Positions 1 to 9,987 of a DNA stretch of 64,000 nucleotides are shown one piece after another (within the stretch, counting starts at the first letter, position 1; each line of letters begins with the position of its first letter). The translations under genes were made by a program, and so were the position numbers. The DNA is from Paragorgia papillata (taxonomy: Eukaryota > Cnidaria > Anthozoa > Scleralcyonacea > Coralliidae), in contig JAWNZC010000001.1 of NCBI GenBank assembly GCA_035771165.1, positions 2,970,001 to 3,034,000 of the forward strand. Direction: 5' to 3'. The notes under the pieces are model-generated. The model did no database searches. It saw nothing but the letters and a program-made list of their open reading frames with translations, and was not told the DNA's origin.

Positions 1-35
1 GGTTAACGTACGTTTATTGTGTATTTTCTCTTCAG

Positions 36-157
36 ACTGCTTGCGAGACTTCTGGAATTGATAGCCAAAAATGTGTTGAAAGTTCACGTGGAAATTAAAA
101 GAGCTCATTTTTTTTGCACTCAGTGGAATAAAGATTACAACAGCAGCAACTAAAACA
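36..157 (+). pseudogene. exon 2 of small hydrophobic two-exon gene, frameshifted copy
   Basis: The window opens inside an intron that ends in a pyrimidine-rich acceptor (TTTTCTCTTCAG, ending at 35). The exon reads LLARLLELIAKN and continues to KRAHFF. Copies at 25301 and 56218 have seven T residues after GAGCTCA and stay open; this copy has eight, which shifts the frame. Exon 1 lies left of the window; intact versions are at 25038 and 55955. Function not recognised. Confidence 0.5.
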
Positions 158-199
158 GTGAGTAATGAAAATAATGTAGCTTCAAATATGTTGTAAAAT

Positions 200-471
200 A
201 ACATTAAATAAATACATGTAAATAGATAAAAAAAATAAAAAATGGATAAATAGATAAGTCATTAAATAAATACAGTAGATGGATAAATAGATAGATAAAT
301 AGATAAATTATCTAATAAATTAATTAAATAATAAATAAGTAAATGAATATATAAATAAGAAAATGCAAAAATTAATAAATAAATACATAAATAGATAAAA
401 AATACTGCATGAATAGATAAATAAATACAAACATAAATAGATAAATGTATAAGTAAATAAATACTGTATAA
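200..471. repeat. AT-rich TAAA/GATA microsatellite
   Basis: Degenerate runs of AAATAAATAGATA. The same block recurs at 25440, 48650 and 56370 at the same place in the higher-order repeat. Open frames here (poly Tyr/Ile/Leu on the minus strand) are a by-product of the repeat. Confidence 0.9.
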
Positions 472-972
472 GGGGCCATACACAAAATATGTGACGCTTC
501 GGGGAGTAGGGGGGGGGTTGAACCATCACATAATGTCACAAGGGGGGAGGGGGTATCACAAAGCACTGTCATGTGACAGAGAGGCTGAAATTAAACATGA
601 CATGTTAATGTTGATGATCATTTATTGTAGAGTAGCAAATCCTCATTCTATACCACGAACAATGATATATTGGAGCTAGCATGAAGTATTTACTGTGAAA
701 GTGAAGTGATCACTGACACTGTAGAGGTAATGAGTTTGTGGACACCAATGGCCTTATTGTCAATGAACGAGCAAGGAATGTAGTGATTAATGTAAATAGT
801 GTCCCTGTGAGAACGATGAAATAAAGGCTGATTAGTTTGGGGGGGGTGGGGGGTTGGCTCAGAGTCGTGTAATTTTTTATGGGGGGTAATGCCAACCATC
901 ACAGATTGCCACAGGGGGGTAGGGGGAGTCAAAAATCGGCAAAAAAGCGTCACATATTTTGTGTATGGCCCC
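472..972. mobile_element. PIF/Harbinger-like MITE, TAA target duplication
   Basis: Perfect 28-bp terminal inverted repeats begin GGGGCCATACACAAAATATG. A TAA duplication flanks the element. The paralogous site near 25738 reads CTGCATAAATAGG with a single TAA and no insert, which confirms boundaries and target duplication. A second copy is at 48921-49427. No transposase coding is seen inside. TWA-type 3-bp duplications are typical of PIF/Harbinger; assignment to that superfamily is inferred from duplication and TIR only. Confidence 0.85.
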
Positions 973-1315
973 TAAATAGATAAGTAAATAAATAGATAAA
1001 TAAACAAATAGATAAATAAATGAAACTACTTATACTATTAATTTTGACTATGTTCCTTTTGTTGTATATTTTTGAGGGGTTTTTTTGGTGTGCAAAAATT
1101 TAGAAAAAATTTTCAAAAGTCTTTTATTGGGCAGCAATTAGTCAGCAATAAATGTCATATTTTATACTGTACAATATATGATGTGAGGCATCTCGACCTT
1201 GGTATTTGCTCTGCTGAAGGTCTGAGTCAACAGGTTGACAGCTCAGCAATAAATTTCCACTTCTGTTATATGCAATTTGTCACCTTGCAAATATTCAAAT
1301 AATTAATAAAAAATT

Positions 1316-2507
1316 AATTGATTCAGGGTTCGAGATTAGAATTTTTTGTTGGTATCCAAGTAGGATACTAGCATTCTAAACTTGGTATCCTAACTGGAAA
1401 TTTGGTATCCTGATTTTTTTAGTATAAAAACATGCCTAAATTTCAATTATCAGATCATTCAGATGTCATGAACTTAGAACTGCACAATGCAAATACAAGT
1501 CATTAGTCAAGAGTCTTTCTTTTATTTTACAGCAATTTAATATTTACATAATATACATAACATAAATACATAATACATCGTGTATTAGATTTAGACTTTA
1601 AAATCCATTAAAATCTGACTCTTCTGATTCTGAACTTCCAGAGTTAAGTAGTTGCTGAGGCTCATCTAAGACTAATTCTATTTCAAACTCGAAACATTAC
1701 ACGCATCTTTTCAAACTCTTTTTCATGTAATACTTGTATTGCTCTTTCGGCGGGATTTGTTCCTGGCGGAGCAGAACAAGCCTTGGCATTCGCAACACAT
1801 TTACTATGTCCGTTACTTTGGCCATGTTTGCGTAGAGATTTGATGTGAAAGTTAGTACAGCCTAATTTCACAAATTTACTCAAACTATCAGCGTATTTAC
1901 TGTTCATACAAACACTACAAAACATTTTATTGTTGATCAATTTTACCCACGAAAATGCTTTTTGCCAGGCTGGATTGAACTTTGTTGTGTTTTTTTCTTA
2001 CTGGCTGTCGTTGACTCCACTGCCACAGTATCCGCTTCCATGGTGTTATCGACATGCTACCTATATCTTTATATTTATTTATTCATGTCTGATGTCATAA
2101 ATATTTCAGCAAATATTTTAATAATTTTATGAACAATCAACAATGTTCAAAATAAAAACGATCTTCCCACGTGCAGGCTCCGGGTACGTCATTGATCCCG
2201 GATGTGAAATACTCGTCTCCAGACTTCGTGCGCCAAAGCGAGCATTCGCCAATCGTTTCGAAATTAAATGAAAATATCAAAATGAAATATGTTATATTAT
2301 ATGACTTGTGTATTATATTCATGACTTAGTTAAGTTAGTTTATACTTAAGCCAGAGTTTTAGATATATTGTGGTAAATATTAGTGTTTAAGCACAAATTT
2401 CTTGGTATCCAAGTAGGATAGCAAGGTTTCAACATCTGGTATCCAAAATTAAAAACTGGTATTGTCAGGATACTAGGATACCGCAAATCTCGAACCCTGA
2501 ATTGATT
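1316..2507. mobile_element. non-autonomous hAT element with 8-bp target duplication
   Basis: The element proper is 1324-2499 (1176 bp). It has 14-bp perfect terminal inverted repeats CAGGGTTCGAGATT and is flanked on both sides by AATTGATT. Subterminal GGTATCC/GGATACC motifs are repeated at both ends, as is common where hAT transposase binds. The paralog at 26100-26107 has one AATTGATT (empty site). The paralog at 49771-49786 has two adjacent copies with one base changed, which looks like an excision scar. It retains only the first part of a transposase-type gene (1683-2041, minus). Confidence 0.9.
1683..2041 (-). pseudogene. hAT-associated zinc-finger N-terminal fragment (ZNF862-like)
   Basis: A minus-strand frame from an ATG at 2041 gives an N-terminal tail, then needs a one-base shift in an A-run near 2005 to continue through FNPAWQKAFSWVK and MFCSVCMNSKYADSL to GCTNFHIKSLRKHGQSNGH. 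The spacing CSVC...GCTNF...H...H matches the TTF/BED-like finger at the start of ZNF862/KIAA1586-type hAT-derived proteins. Coding stops after EKEFEKMR, where GTAATG could be a splice donor, and the catalytic RNase H-like region is absent. It lies wholly inside the 1324-2499 element and cannot make a transposase. Confidence 0.65.
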
Positions 2508-2509
2508 GA

Positions 2510-3308
2510 TATTGGAAATTGATATGAGATACATTTTTGTATCTGACTGCTGACCAGAAGGTTGTGGGTTTCAGTCTTGGTTTGAAACTCAGTATAATAC
2601 TGTAGCTTGAAGAACATTTCCACCAATTCTCATTGTATATATACATATTATATACATGTATATCATCATACTTGCACTTAGCAGTATGTATGTTATACAT
2701 CAAATTCAAGTAATATGTCTAAATCATCTGAGTCTGAGTACCTCAATAGTTAGAGCGTCTCACCGGTGTTCAGAAGCTATTTCTATTATTTCTGATATAA
2801 AAAATGTATTAATAACACCATAAATCCATAATAAGGAATTGGTATGGTAAATGTTGACATGACAAATCCGACAGAGCATTAAACGGTAAACATTTTAAGT
2901 TATAATTACACAATATGAGCGGCTGAACTGTATGAGCATTTTTAACTCAAGCTTAATATACGACTTATTCAATTCACACATCTACCTGTTCAGGTTTATC
3001 AACAATCTTTGATATATAAGCTGTTTAAGCTGAGAAAATTGATCTGAATGTTTATGTAAATCAGGACGAATTTGTATCCGATAATTTACAACACCTGATT
3101 AAACATTAATTTCTTTTAAATATTTTTCATTAATTATTAATGAATTGGATAATGTACATTACTGTACATGTATGATTGACATCTCAACAGATTTTAATTT
3201 GTCAAATGTGGCTTTTTCGTGCTTTCCCAACTTCTCGCGTGCACTCCGTAAATCGATGAGGCACGGCAAACCATGAACCATTTCTTAAGTCTGTCAAAAT
3301 CACATCTG
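2510..3308 (+). promoter_or_regulatory. class I leader of G1 with degenerate SINE head
   Basis: This block precedes all class I genes. It carries a tRNA-derived A-box-like stretch (CTCAATAGTTAGAGCGTCTC near 2742), an AT-rich core ATTAATTATTAATGAATTGG near 3130, and the leader ATG at 3273. In G2, G4, G7 and G8 the leader ends in CCG followed by the donor GTAAGAAG. Here the leader joins straight to coding sequence at 3308/3309. No clear TATA box was found; the start of transcription is not visible. Confidence 0.5.
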
Positions 3309-4676
3309 CTGAATATTCGTTGCGATTATTTCAACAGAGGCTGTCGTGAGCTTGTGCAGCTGGGTGATCTTGAACGTCACGTCAAAGATTGTGGGTTCAC
3401 TCCAGTGGTGTGTTCCAACGAAGGATGTCTTGTGGAGATCAACAAACGAGATCGAACTCACCACGAGACAGAAATTTGTGAGTTCAGAAAGGTGAAATGT
3501 CATACGTGCGCCGAAACGAGACAGGAGATGGATAAAGTCAAGACTAGCTTGATTGCTGTCCAGAACGAAATGGCGGAACTAAAAATGAATCACAAAACAA
3601 CACATGATAAGTTGGATGGAATGGAGATGAACTTGAAAGTAGTAAATGACAAGCTAGAGGACAATAAAAAGAATTTAACAGAAATGAAGGAACAGCTGGC
3701 AACACAACCAGAACAAATACGTGGCATTCAAAAGATGCAAGAGAAAATTATGAAAGAAATTGAAGAAACGAAAAGTGAGAGAGAGAAAGCGAAGCCCAAT
3801 GTAGTTATTGCAGGCCGTTATAAAGAGCACGAAACAGGAAATTCCACCGAAATCTTTAACTGGTCTAAGAAGTCGTGGACACAACTGCAACAAACCAAAG
3901 AACGTCGCGTCGGAGCATCTTCATTTGTTTATAAAAATCAAATTATTCTCACGGGGGGGTTTGCCGTTGATTTTTCTGATACTATGGAAAGTGTAAACAT
4001 CAGCCCGGATATGGATTCCGCACAATGGTTGGATTTTCCAGCCAATCTTCCTAGCAAGTTGCATGGACACAGCAGTGTAGTTTATAATGGACGGTTGATA
4101 GTAATAGGAGGGTTTGATGCTAGTGCATGTGAATACTCTGACAGTATTCATGAAGTTTCACTCAATCCTCCTCATACCAATAAGTTGTTAACTACAATGC
4201 CTGAAGCCATTCTGTTTCATGGTGCAAAATTATTCAACGACAAAATTTTTATAGCTGGGGGAAAGAAATCTGTAAACTCTAAAGATAGTGTTGATAGCGT
4301 CATAATGTACGATATTAACGAGAACGAATGTAAAGAAATGGCACCCCTTCCTTTTTCTGTGTCTGAAATGGCAACAGTAAGTTGGGGTGACAATGTAATT
4401 GTAATTGGCGGTGAAGACAAAGATGGTAAAGCGTTAAATACTGTTGTTATTTATAATGTTCAGTCAGAAAAGAGTCATATGTTACCTGCAATGAAGTATA
4501 AGAGGGAAGGATGTGCGGCGGTTGTTACTGGGAATGCCATTGTTGTAATGGGTGGGCAAGATGAGCGAAGAAACTTACTTAAGTCAGTTGAATCATTCAG
4601 TTTTGATCGCTATTCATGGGAAGAACTTCCCCCATTGAATGTAGCTCGATGGCGGGCTACTGCTGTAGCTTGGTAG
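3273..4676 (+). CDS. G1: RING-less TRAF-zinc-finger/coiled-coil/Kelch protein
   Basis: 467 aa. The first 12 residues (MNHFLSLSKSHL) come from the class I leader and run directly into LNIRCDYFNRGC, the point reached at residue 84 in the full-length genes, so the RING is gone while frame and ATG are kept (A at -3). Zinc-finger cysteines start at C17; the coiled coil follows, then six Kelch blades from about residue 178. Blade 1 has AGR in place of AGG, losing one Gly of the doublet. Blade-face residues differ from every other copy, for example FAVDF after the second GG and KKSVN after the fourth. Without a RING it should bind substrate but not ubiquitinate it, so a decoy or regulator role is possible (inference). 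The next downstream block is module C. Confidence 0.8.
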   Translation: MNHFLSLSKSHLLNIRCDYFNRGCRELVQLGDLERHVKDCGFTPVVCSNEGCLVEINKRDRTHHETEICEFRKVKCHTCAETRQEMDKVKTSLIAVQNEMAELKMNHKTTHDKLDGMEMNLKVVNDKLEDNKKNLTEMKEQLATQPEQIRGIQKMQEKIMKEIEETKSEREKAKPNVVIAGRYKEHETGNSTEIFNWSKKSWTQLQQTKERRVGASSFVYKNQIILTGGFAVDFSDTMESVNISPDMDSAQWLDFPANLPSKLHGHSSVVYNGRLIVIGGFDASACEYSDSIHEVSLNPPHTNKLLTTMPEAILFHGAKLFNDKIFIAGGKKSVNSKDSVDSVIMYDINENECKEMAPLPFSVSEMATVSWGDNVIVIGGEDKDGKALNTVVIYNVQSEKSHMLPAMKYKREGCAAVVTGNAIVVMGGQDERRNLLKSVESFSFDRYSWEELPPLNVARWRATAVAW

Positions 4677-4744
4677 ATATTTTAGAGTGTTATTATAAGA
4701 ACTAGTTTTACTCAATTTGTAAGATCAATTTTTTGTATTGTTTG

Positions 4745-4750
4745 AATAAA
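4745..4750 (+). terminator. poly(A) signal of G1
   Basis: AATAAA about 70 bp after the stop codon, in a 3' UTR shared almost base for base with the other copies. The same hexamer is at 12189 (G2), 17010 (G3), 39669 (G6), 52516 (G7) and 61275 (G8). G4 and G5 have AATGAA. Confidence 0.75.
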
Positions 4751-4769
4751 GTTTTTGTAAAAAATGGTC

Positions 4770-5330
4770 AAGTGAAGTGAGATGAGTATTATTTGTTGAT
4801 GTATATCTTTGGAGGGTTGCGCATGCGCTTTCTGCTGACGATGTGTATAAAAAGAAGCAACATGTCCATGGGTAGCCTGCGTGCAGACGCCCAATTTTTT
4901 ATCCTTCCTTGGAAAATTCGGCTCTGCGCGCCGTCGATAATCGTGTTCCAGATGATAACCAGTGAGGAACCTGTCGGGAAACTTAATCGTAGTAAAAATA
5001 TTAATGCCCAACATAAAACACGAAATATAGCCATAAATAAGAATAATACTTATTAAAAAAGATGAACTAACGTTTCGTTGCATTACGCCACATGATCAGA
5101 GTGAGATAAGATACAGTTCCCTAGTTGACAATGAATAAATTAAACGTACAGAAAAAAATTATTTGGGCGAGCCCCCTAGTTAGAGAATCAAGCGCGGCGT
5201 TGTCTTTAACCATAAATTATGGTCCCTTTTCCTTATACGTGTTACAAAGTAACTGGTTTGAAACCTATGGGTATAATGGCCACCATTTTAAATATTATTT
5301 TATGTGCATCTAAATGCGTGCTTAGGAGTC
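4770..5330 (+). repeat. module C, copy 1
   Basis: Begins GTCAAGTGAAGTGAGATGAG and contains GCGCATGCGC followed by TATAAAAAG (4846-4854), which looks like a promoter core or LTR-type TATA box, then GGTAGCCTGCGTGCAGACGC. Copies follow G3 (17040), the LINE after G6 (43076) and, degenerate, G8 (61300). No convincing protein is encoded. Confidence 0.6.
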
Positions 5331-5333
5331 AAA

Positions 5334-5725
5334 GAGTTAAGCATTGAGATAGGTATTTAGCCCCTTGGCTACCAGCGGTCTTCCCTTGACGAGTAAAATC
5401 GTCTGGCCTTAGCCAGAGTAAAATACTAAAGGTGCGTCTACATGCGCACTTAGGAGTCAAAGGGTTAAGCATTGAGGTAGGTATTTAACCCCTTGACTAC
5501 CAGGGGTCTTCCCTTGAAGAGTAAAATCGTCTGGCGTTAGCCAGAGTAAAATACTAAAGTTGCGTCTACATGCGTGTTTAGGAGTCAAAGAGTTAAACAT
5601 TGAGATAGGTATTTAACCCCTTGACTACCAGGGGTCTTCCCTTGAAGAGTAAAATCGTCTGGCGTTAGCCAGAGTAAAATACTAAATGTGCGTCTACATG
5701 CGTGCTTAGGAGTCGAAGGGTTAAA
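5334..5725. repeat. 128-bp tandem repeat, about three units
   Basis: Units start with CCCCTTGACTACCAGGGGTC, at about 5360, 5490 and 5617, and each contains GTCTGGCGTTAGCCAGAG. Two units are present at 43655-43890 and one partial unit at 19130-19205, always after module C. Confidence 0.85.
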
Positions 5726-5856
5726 CGAGATTGGTGTCAGATCCACATGAAATAATGCCTCTCTAGTGGTCACGAGTTGGAAGACCATTGACACGAATTT
5801 TGAAGCATGCAATAGCGGTCATATATTTGATTAATAACCAAGGCTTCTACTTTAAG

Positions 5857-6092
5857 GCCTTGTCCACACGTATCCGTTTTCGTTTGAAAACGCAACTTTT
5901 TTTCTCTGTTTTTAAAAAGAATCCTCGTTCACACGAGATCTGGAAAACAGCTTTTTTAAAAAGTTTCACTTTGGAGACCGTTTTCGAAAAAGTTCCGCTT
6001 TTCATACCCGTTCATCGTTTACGTGTGGACGGAAGTGCAACCGTGAAAAAAGTTGCGTTTTCAAATAAATCCGGATACGTGTTGACGGGGTC
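5857..6092. mobile_element. foldback MITE
   Basis: The left arm GGCCTTGTCCACACGTATCC...GAAAACGCAACTTTTTT is mirrored by the right arm AAAAAAGTTGCGTTTTC...GGATACGTGTTGACGGGG. Copies are at 19340-19575 and 44020-44285. No coding capacity. Confidence 0.7.
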
Positions 6093-7239
6093 TAAGACCG
6101 GTCATATGTAAACAAAAACTGAAATGCGAAAATTCAGACCAGTCCGAGTTTAGGCCGACCTTATGTAAACATTTTTTTTAAATAAACGTATCTGAAGTGT
6201 TGAAAATAGTGAAATTAATATAGTTTAATGTTGTTTTTCTCAGACGCCTTTTCATGTTGTGTTTTGGACACATTACTGTTAATGCTGCTAAAGGAAGATG
6301 TATAAGTGAAGAGAAAAGCCAAGAGGATAATGGATCAACCAGAAGTGATCCAAGAAATAATGAATGTGATGAAAACAGATTTTACTCTGATGAAGGGCTC
6401 CGCTCGAAACGTCAGTTTTTCGTTACTAAAAATTAATCTCAGCACTTCCCCACTTTTTAACTTTACTCTGTTCAAAACACTGCATACGCAACACTCTGCT
6501 TTTTTACACTCTCTGGGGTTTTTCATAAACCGACTTGCTATATGTCAACTCACGTTTTAAAACTGATAAATTTTATCTTGACACTTCAATTTCCTTTGCT
6601 GTCACTTTTATCTTCTGCAATGTCACTGATATCTTCTACTTTAGCTTCTCATAATTGGTTTTTGGTTTAGGTACTTGGACGAATTTCAAGAAGCAGTGGT
6701 CTGCAGAATCTACAACTGATGCTCTTAAGAATTTAGAGAACTTTACCGTTCAGTTGAACTCTGTCAAGGAATATGTTCAAAATCTTTGAAACGACAGAGA
6801 GGCTTTATAGGACGCGAACAAAAACGCATGAGTTTGTTTTTGGTGGAAATTTAAAAACGTAAAAGCTCGTTGGCCGGTCCTGTCAGAGCAATGGTACAAG
6901 AAATGACCGTCGGGAAGTCGATGGTTCGGCTGCGGTTGAAGGTCCAGTCAGTGTTCTAAACAAGGCTGATGTTGTTAGCTCAAGTATAGTCTGGTAGCTG
7001 TTGAGTCTTTCCAGGACGAAGAGGTACGAGTGGGTATCAGTGAGGATCTTGGTGGACTCTTGGGACACTTGGAGCGCGATCTGGATAGGCTGAAGACAGC
7101 TCTGAGTCAGCAGTGCATTGTGGGATACAAAATGAAGGAGCCAAATCTCAAAGAAGGTCAGTATCAATAAATGGTCTATTTACATGGGGATATGACGACC
7201 CTTCCAGAAGGGCTACCCTAAAGTAATGGTTACACGAAC

Positions 7240-7560
7240 TTATTGCCCTTCTTTGTTTGTTTACATGAGTCATAGAGTAACTCTGAGGGTAGGATCAGTC
7301 TGTCAGCTTGCTGGGGTAGACTAAGCGATAGAGCTATATTTTCGTCGTGTAAACGGTAGGTATGGATGGCACAAGCTGTTAGAGCGCTGCCTCTCACCGC
7401 CGAAGTTAAGCCTCGTCGAATTCGGGTAGTACTTAGTACTCAAATAGATGACCACATCAGCTTTATGTGAGCAGACTTGTTGGTTCTTTCCTGTGTCTCG
7501 GGGTTTTCGCCAGGTTCTCCGGTTTTCCTCCATCCACAAAATCAACACCATAATTTTCTC
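7240..7560 (-). repeat. SINE-like fragment
   Basis: On the minus strand it reads GAGACACAGGAAAGAACCAA and then GGCGGTGAGAGGCAGCGCTC. Related copies are at 20690-21010, 45345-45720 and, more diverged, 57340-57520. No A/B promoter boxes are clear. Confidence 0.45.
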
Positions 7561-7627
7561 ATGCAGTTAATTCTACGAACTAGTTCCATGAAGAGGCGAG
7601 GGCTATTGGGTTCTCAGTATCTAAATA

Positions 7628-7880
7628 CAGTGGAACCCCGCCATACGACCACCCCGTTAATACGACCACCTCGTTATTACGACCACTTTTTACTGGCCTG
7701 AATACATTCTAAGTAGTGTAATACTCCCCCGTTAATACGACCACCTCGTTATTACGACCACTTTTTACTGGCCTGAATACATTCTAAGTAGTGTAATACT
7801 CCCCCGTTAATACGACCACCCCGTTATTACGACCACATTTTTTTGGCCCGACGGTGGTCGTATTAACGAAGGTTCCACTG
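7628..7880. mobile_element. Tc/mariner-pogo-type MITE, TA target duplication
   Basis: Terminal repeats CAGTGGAACC...GGTTCCACTG, flanked by TA. The paralog near 21107 reads CTAAATACAATAGAAT without the insert, which fixes the ends. Inside is a 77-bp direct duplication of a CGTTAATACGACCACC-rich unit. Confidence 0.85.
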
Positions 7881-8339
7881 TACAATAGAATCGAATAGAA
7901 TATGTAACTCTACCCTAAATCAATAGCAGACCCTAAATGAAGCTCACATGATACATTTCTAGATCTCCAAAGCGTCCCTCAGAACGATGAGCGGGGGCGT
8001 TCCCAAAAAGGCCTCTTCCAGGGGGGTTCCTGTGGCATGCCCCCCGGAAGTTTTTGAAATTTAGAATCTCGGAAATGCCATTTCCTGCATTCTGAGGGGT
8101 GATTGTTAAGAACACTGAAGGTCATAAAATGTCATAAAAACTAGTTAAAATACAACACATTTCTGACTGTTTCGCTTTTGTGTCAGAACTCATCAGCTTG
8201 TTCACTTTCAAACATAATATGGAAAAATTTGTGAGGAACTATAAAAAGATTTTTCGTCACCACATAATCTTATCAAAATAAAAACTATTTAACTAATATA
8301 AAGATTTATCTATACCTGTTTATCTATATCTATGGTAAT

Positions 8340-8669
8340 AGCGAAATTTTCCTTTCATATCTTTATTATTGTTTTTTTATTTATTTAAAAACTTCGCCTC
8401 ATGACATTACAAATATTTAACAAAAATTACAGTACAAACAATCAAAACATAACAGGCAGGGTATCCGCAACAGCATTGCCAATTACAGTGGACCCGGATA
8501 AAAATTCTAAATTCTTAATCAACAACACAAAATATTAAAAACAGAATATTAAAAATATAAGTCCAAATTAAAAGCAAGTTATTCTATGATCAAGACTACG
8601 AGCAGTATTACATTTACTGCAGATAGTTTTAAAAGTTCTAGGATCGTCTACATTAAAACTAGTATTCTG
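8340..8669 (-). pseudogene. LINE 3' end, ORF2 C-terminal fragment
   Basis: Minus-strand codons from 8669 to the stop at 8568 read FNVDDPRTFKTICSKCN then ARSLDHRITCF. This parallels the C-terminus of the LINE at 41234 (FDPNDPRTWKTACVKCN), so it belongs to the same CR1/L2-like family. The 3' UTR runs on to about 8340 and ends in TTTATT repeats. Everything upstream in ORF2 is missing, replaced at 8670 by a foldback element. Confidence 0.7.
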
Positions 8670-8910
8670 GGGCCGGTTGTACGAAGCCCGGATAGCGCTA
8701 TTCACTGGATAGCGATTTTTTCAACCTTCGTAAAAATGGCCGAAGAGCTGTGTAACTACGGATCTGGAGCCCACAATAGATCTTAAAAACTTCAGTTTAT
8801 AAATACCAAATCCTAATCTGAGGTCATAACAATCAACGGCCAATTTTACGAAGGTTGAAAAAAATCGCTATCCAGTGGATAGCGCTATCCGGCCTTCGTA
8901 CAACCGGCCC
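8670..8910. mobile_element. foldback element with CTG target duplication
   Basis: About 80-bp arms start GGGCCGGTTGTACGAAG and end in the inverse, flanked by CTG on both sides. A second copy lies in opposite orientation at 28933-29172, flanked by CAG. A CWG 3-bp duplication is therefore seen twice. No coding. Confidence 0.85.
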
Positions 8911-8989
8911 CTGGACAGTAAAGTAATAATTTAAAAGAAAAGATTTAAAAACGCCCAAGCTGTCCATAGTCCATTTATTGCTTTAATTA

Positions 8990-9425
8990 TTCCATGTCAA
9001 TTTATTGCTTTATTCTTTGTTCATTTCTTTCGGTACTTCAGCAAAAAGGAAATTTACCTGGGGCAAAAAGGGACTTTTACTGGGGGGGGGGGCAAATTCA
9101 ATTCGTGGGGGTGCTCAATGGGGGACTGGGGGGGCTTGGCCCAAAGCCCCAAACACAGAAATATAGACCCTGGAAATGACGTACTCTGCACTTATTAAAA
9201 GGGTCTATTAGCAAATTTATACGATGGATAGGACTTATCCACCAAGATGTTACAGTACCCAGAATTTGAACAACCGAACTCTGTTTGCTCGATATTTTTT
9301 TCCTATTCATTTGTTGTGCATGATTCCCCCCCCCCCCCCTCCATTTTACCTGTACACGAATTTTTTTTGGTATTTGCCCAACCCCAACACCCCCCCCCCC
9401 CTCTCAAAAATATAATGGTCCGTCC
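8990..9425. repeat. G-run / C-run low-complexity block
   Basis: Runs of ten or more G near 9081 and of C near 9328 and 9391 sit in roughly mirrored surroundings. Several G-tracts are close enough to form a quadruplex. No gene seen. Confidence 0.6.
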
Positions 9426-9488
9426 CTTTCAATTCACACATCTACCTGTTCAGGTTTATCAACAATCTTTGATATATAAGTTGTTTAA

Positions 9489-9987
9489 GGCCTGCGCTAA
9501 ACGTCGCACAATAGAATTTAATTGTTTGAATTTTATTCGACACACGAATTAAATTCGTCTCGGCAATTAAATTCGTCAGACGGATAATGCGACGATAATG
9601 CGTGTTCGATTACACGACGAATTATCGTCGCGTCGAATTAAATGTTTCGCTTCTGTCTGTGACATGTTTTCAAGAAGTCGTTTTCAGGATCAACGAGTCC
9701 AAGTAAAAACAATTAAATGCGACTAAGATTCGACGTTTAACTCGACGTCGCATTCACGTCGCATTACCGACGAAGTTAATTCGAATTAAATTCGTCTATA
9801 GAGCGTTTTCACTCACGCGATTGGTGGCCCCATGGGGGTGGTGAAACAATACGAAATATTTGAATAAGAAAGAGCTAATTCCCATACCGTACACCAATAT
9901 GGCCGCCATTTCATTGTTTTGGTACACCAATATGGCCGCCGTGACGTCAGATGAAAACGCTCTATAGTGCGACGTTTAGCGCAGGCC
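9489..9987. mobile_element. MITE with TAA duplication, containing a nested MITE
   Basis: Terminal repeats GGCCTGCGCTAAACGTCGCA...inverse, flanked by TAA (9486-9488, 9988-9990). The other leaders read GTTTAAGCTGAG at this place, an empty site. The interior is rich in GAATTAAATTCG palindromes. A second element (9801-9962) sits inside the right half. Confidence 0.85.
9801..9962. mobile_element. nested MITE with TATA duplication
   Basis: Terminal repeats GAGCGTTTTCA...TGAAAACGCTC, flanked by TATA on each side (9797-9800, 9963-9966). It inserted after the host MITE was in place. Confidence 0.75.

Larger units (their letters stand above)
6254..7990 (+). pseudogene. coiled-coil protein pseudogene, copy 1, with embedded repeats
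   Basis: Three separated pieces are conserved among copies here, at 19718 and at 44452. The first reads EEKSQEDNGSTRS and ends in a GLRSKRQFFVTK-like stretch. The second follows an acceptor-like TTTGGTTTAG and reads GTWTNFKKQ...TDALKNLEKF, then breaks at TGA codons. The third (EEVRVGISEDLGGLLG) runs to 7167. A last exon homologous to 21143 starts at about 7930 but is interrupted at 7988. The first piece contains CTGATGA...CGAAACGTC, which may be repeat-derived rather than protein-coding. No known family was recognised. Confidence 0.4.

Noticed and set aside
262..572. Tyr/Ile/Leu-rich minus-strand frames over AT-rich repeats (also at 48711 and 56177-56615)
   Set aside because: Pure translation of TAAA/GATA microsatellite.
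3300..4420. Minus-strand frames over the Kelch genes (MLQLCPRLLRPV..., MNTVRVFTF... types)
   Set aside because: Repeated at every paralog only because the sense CDS is conserved; no independent features.
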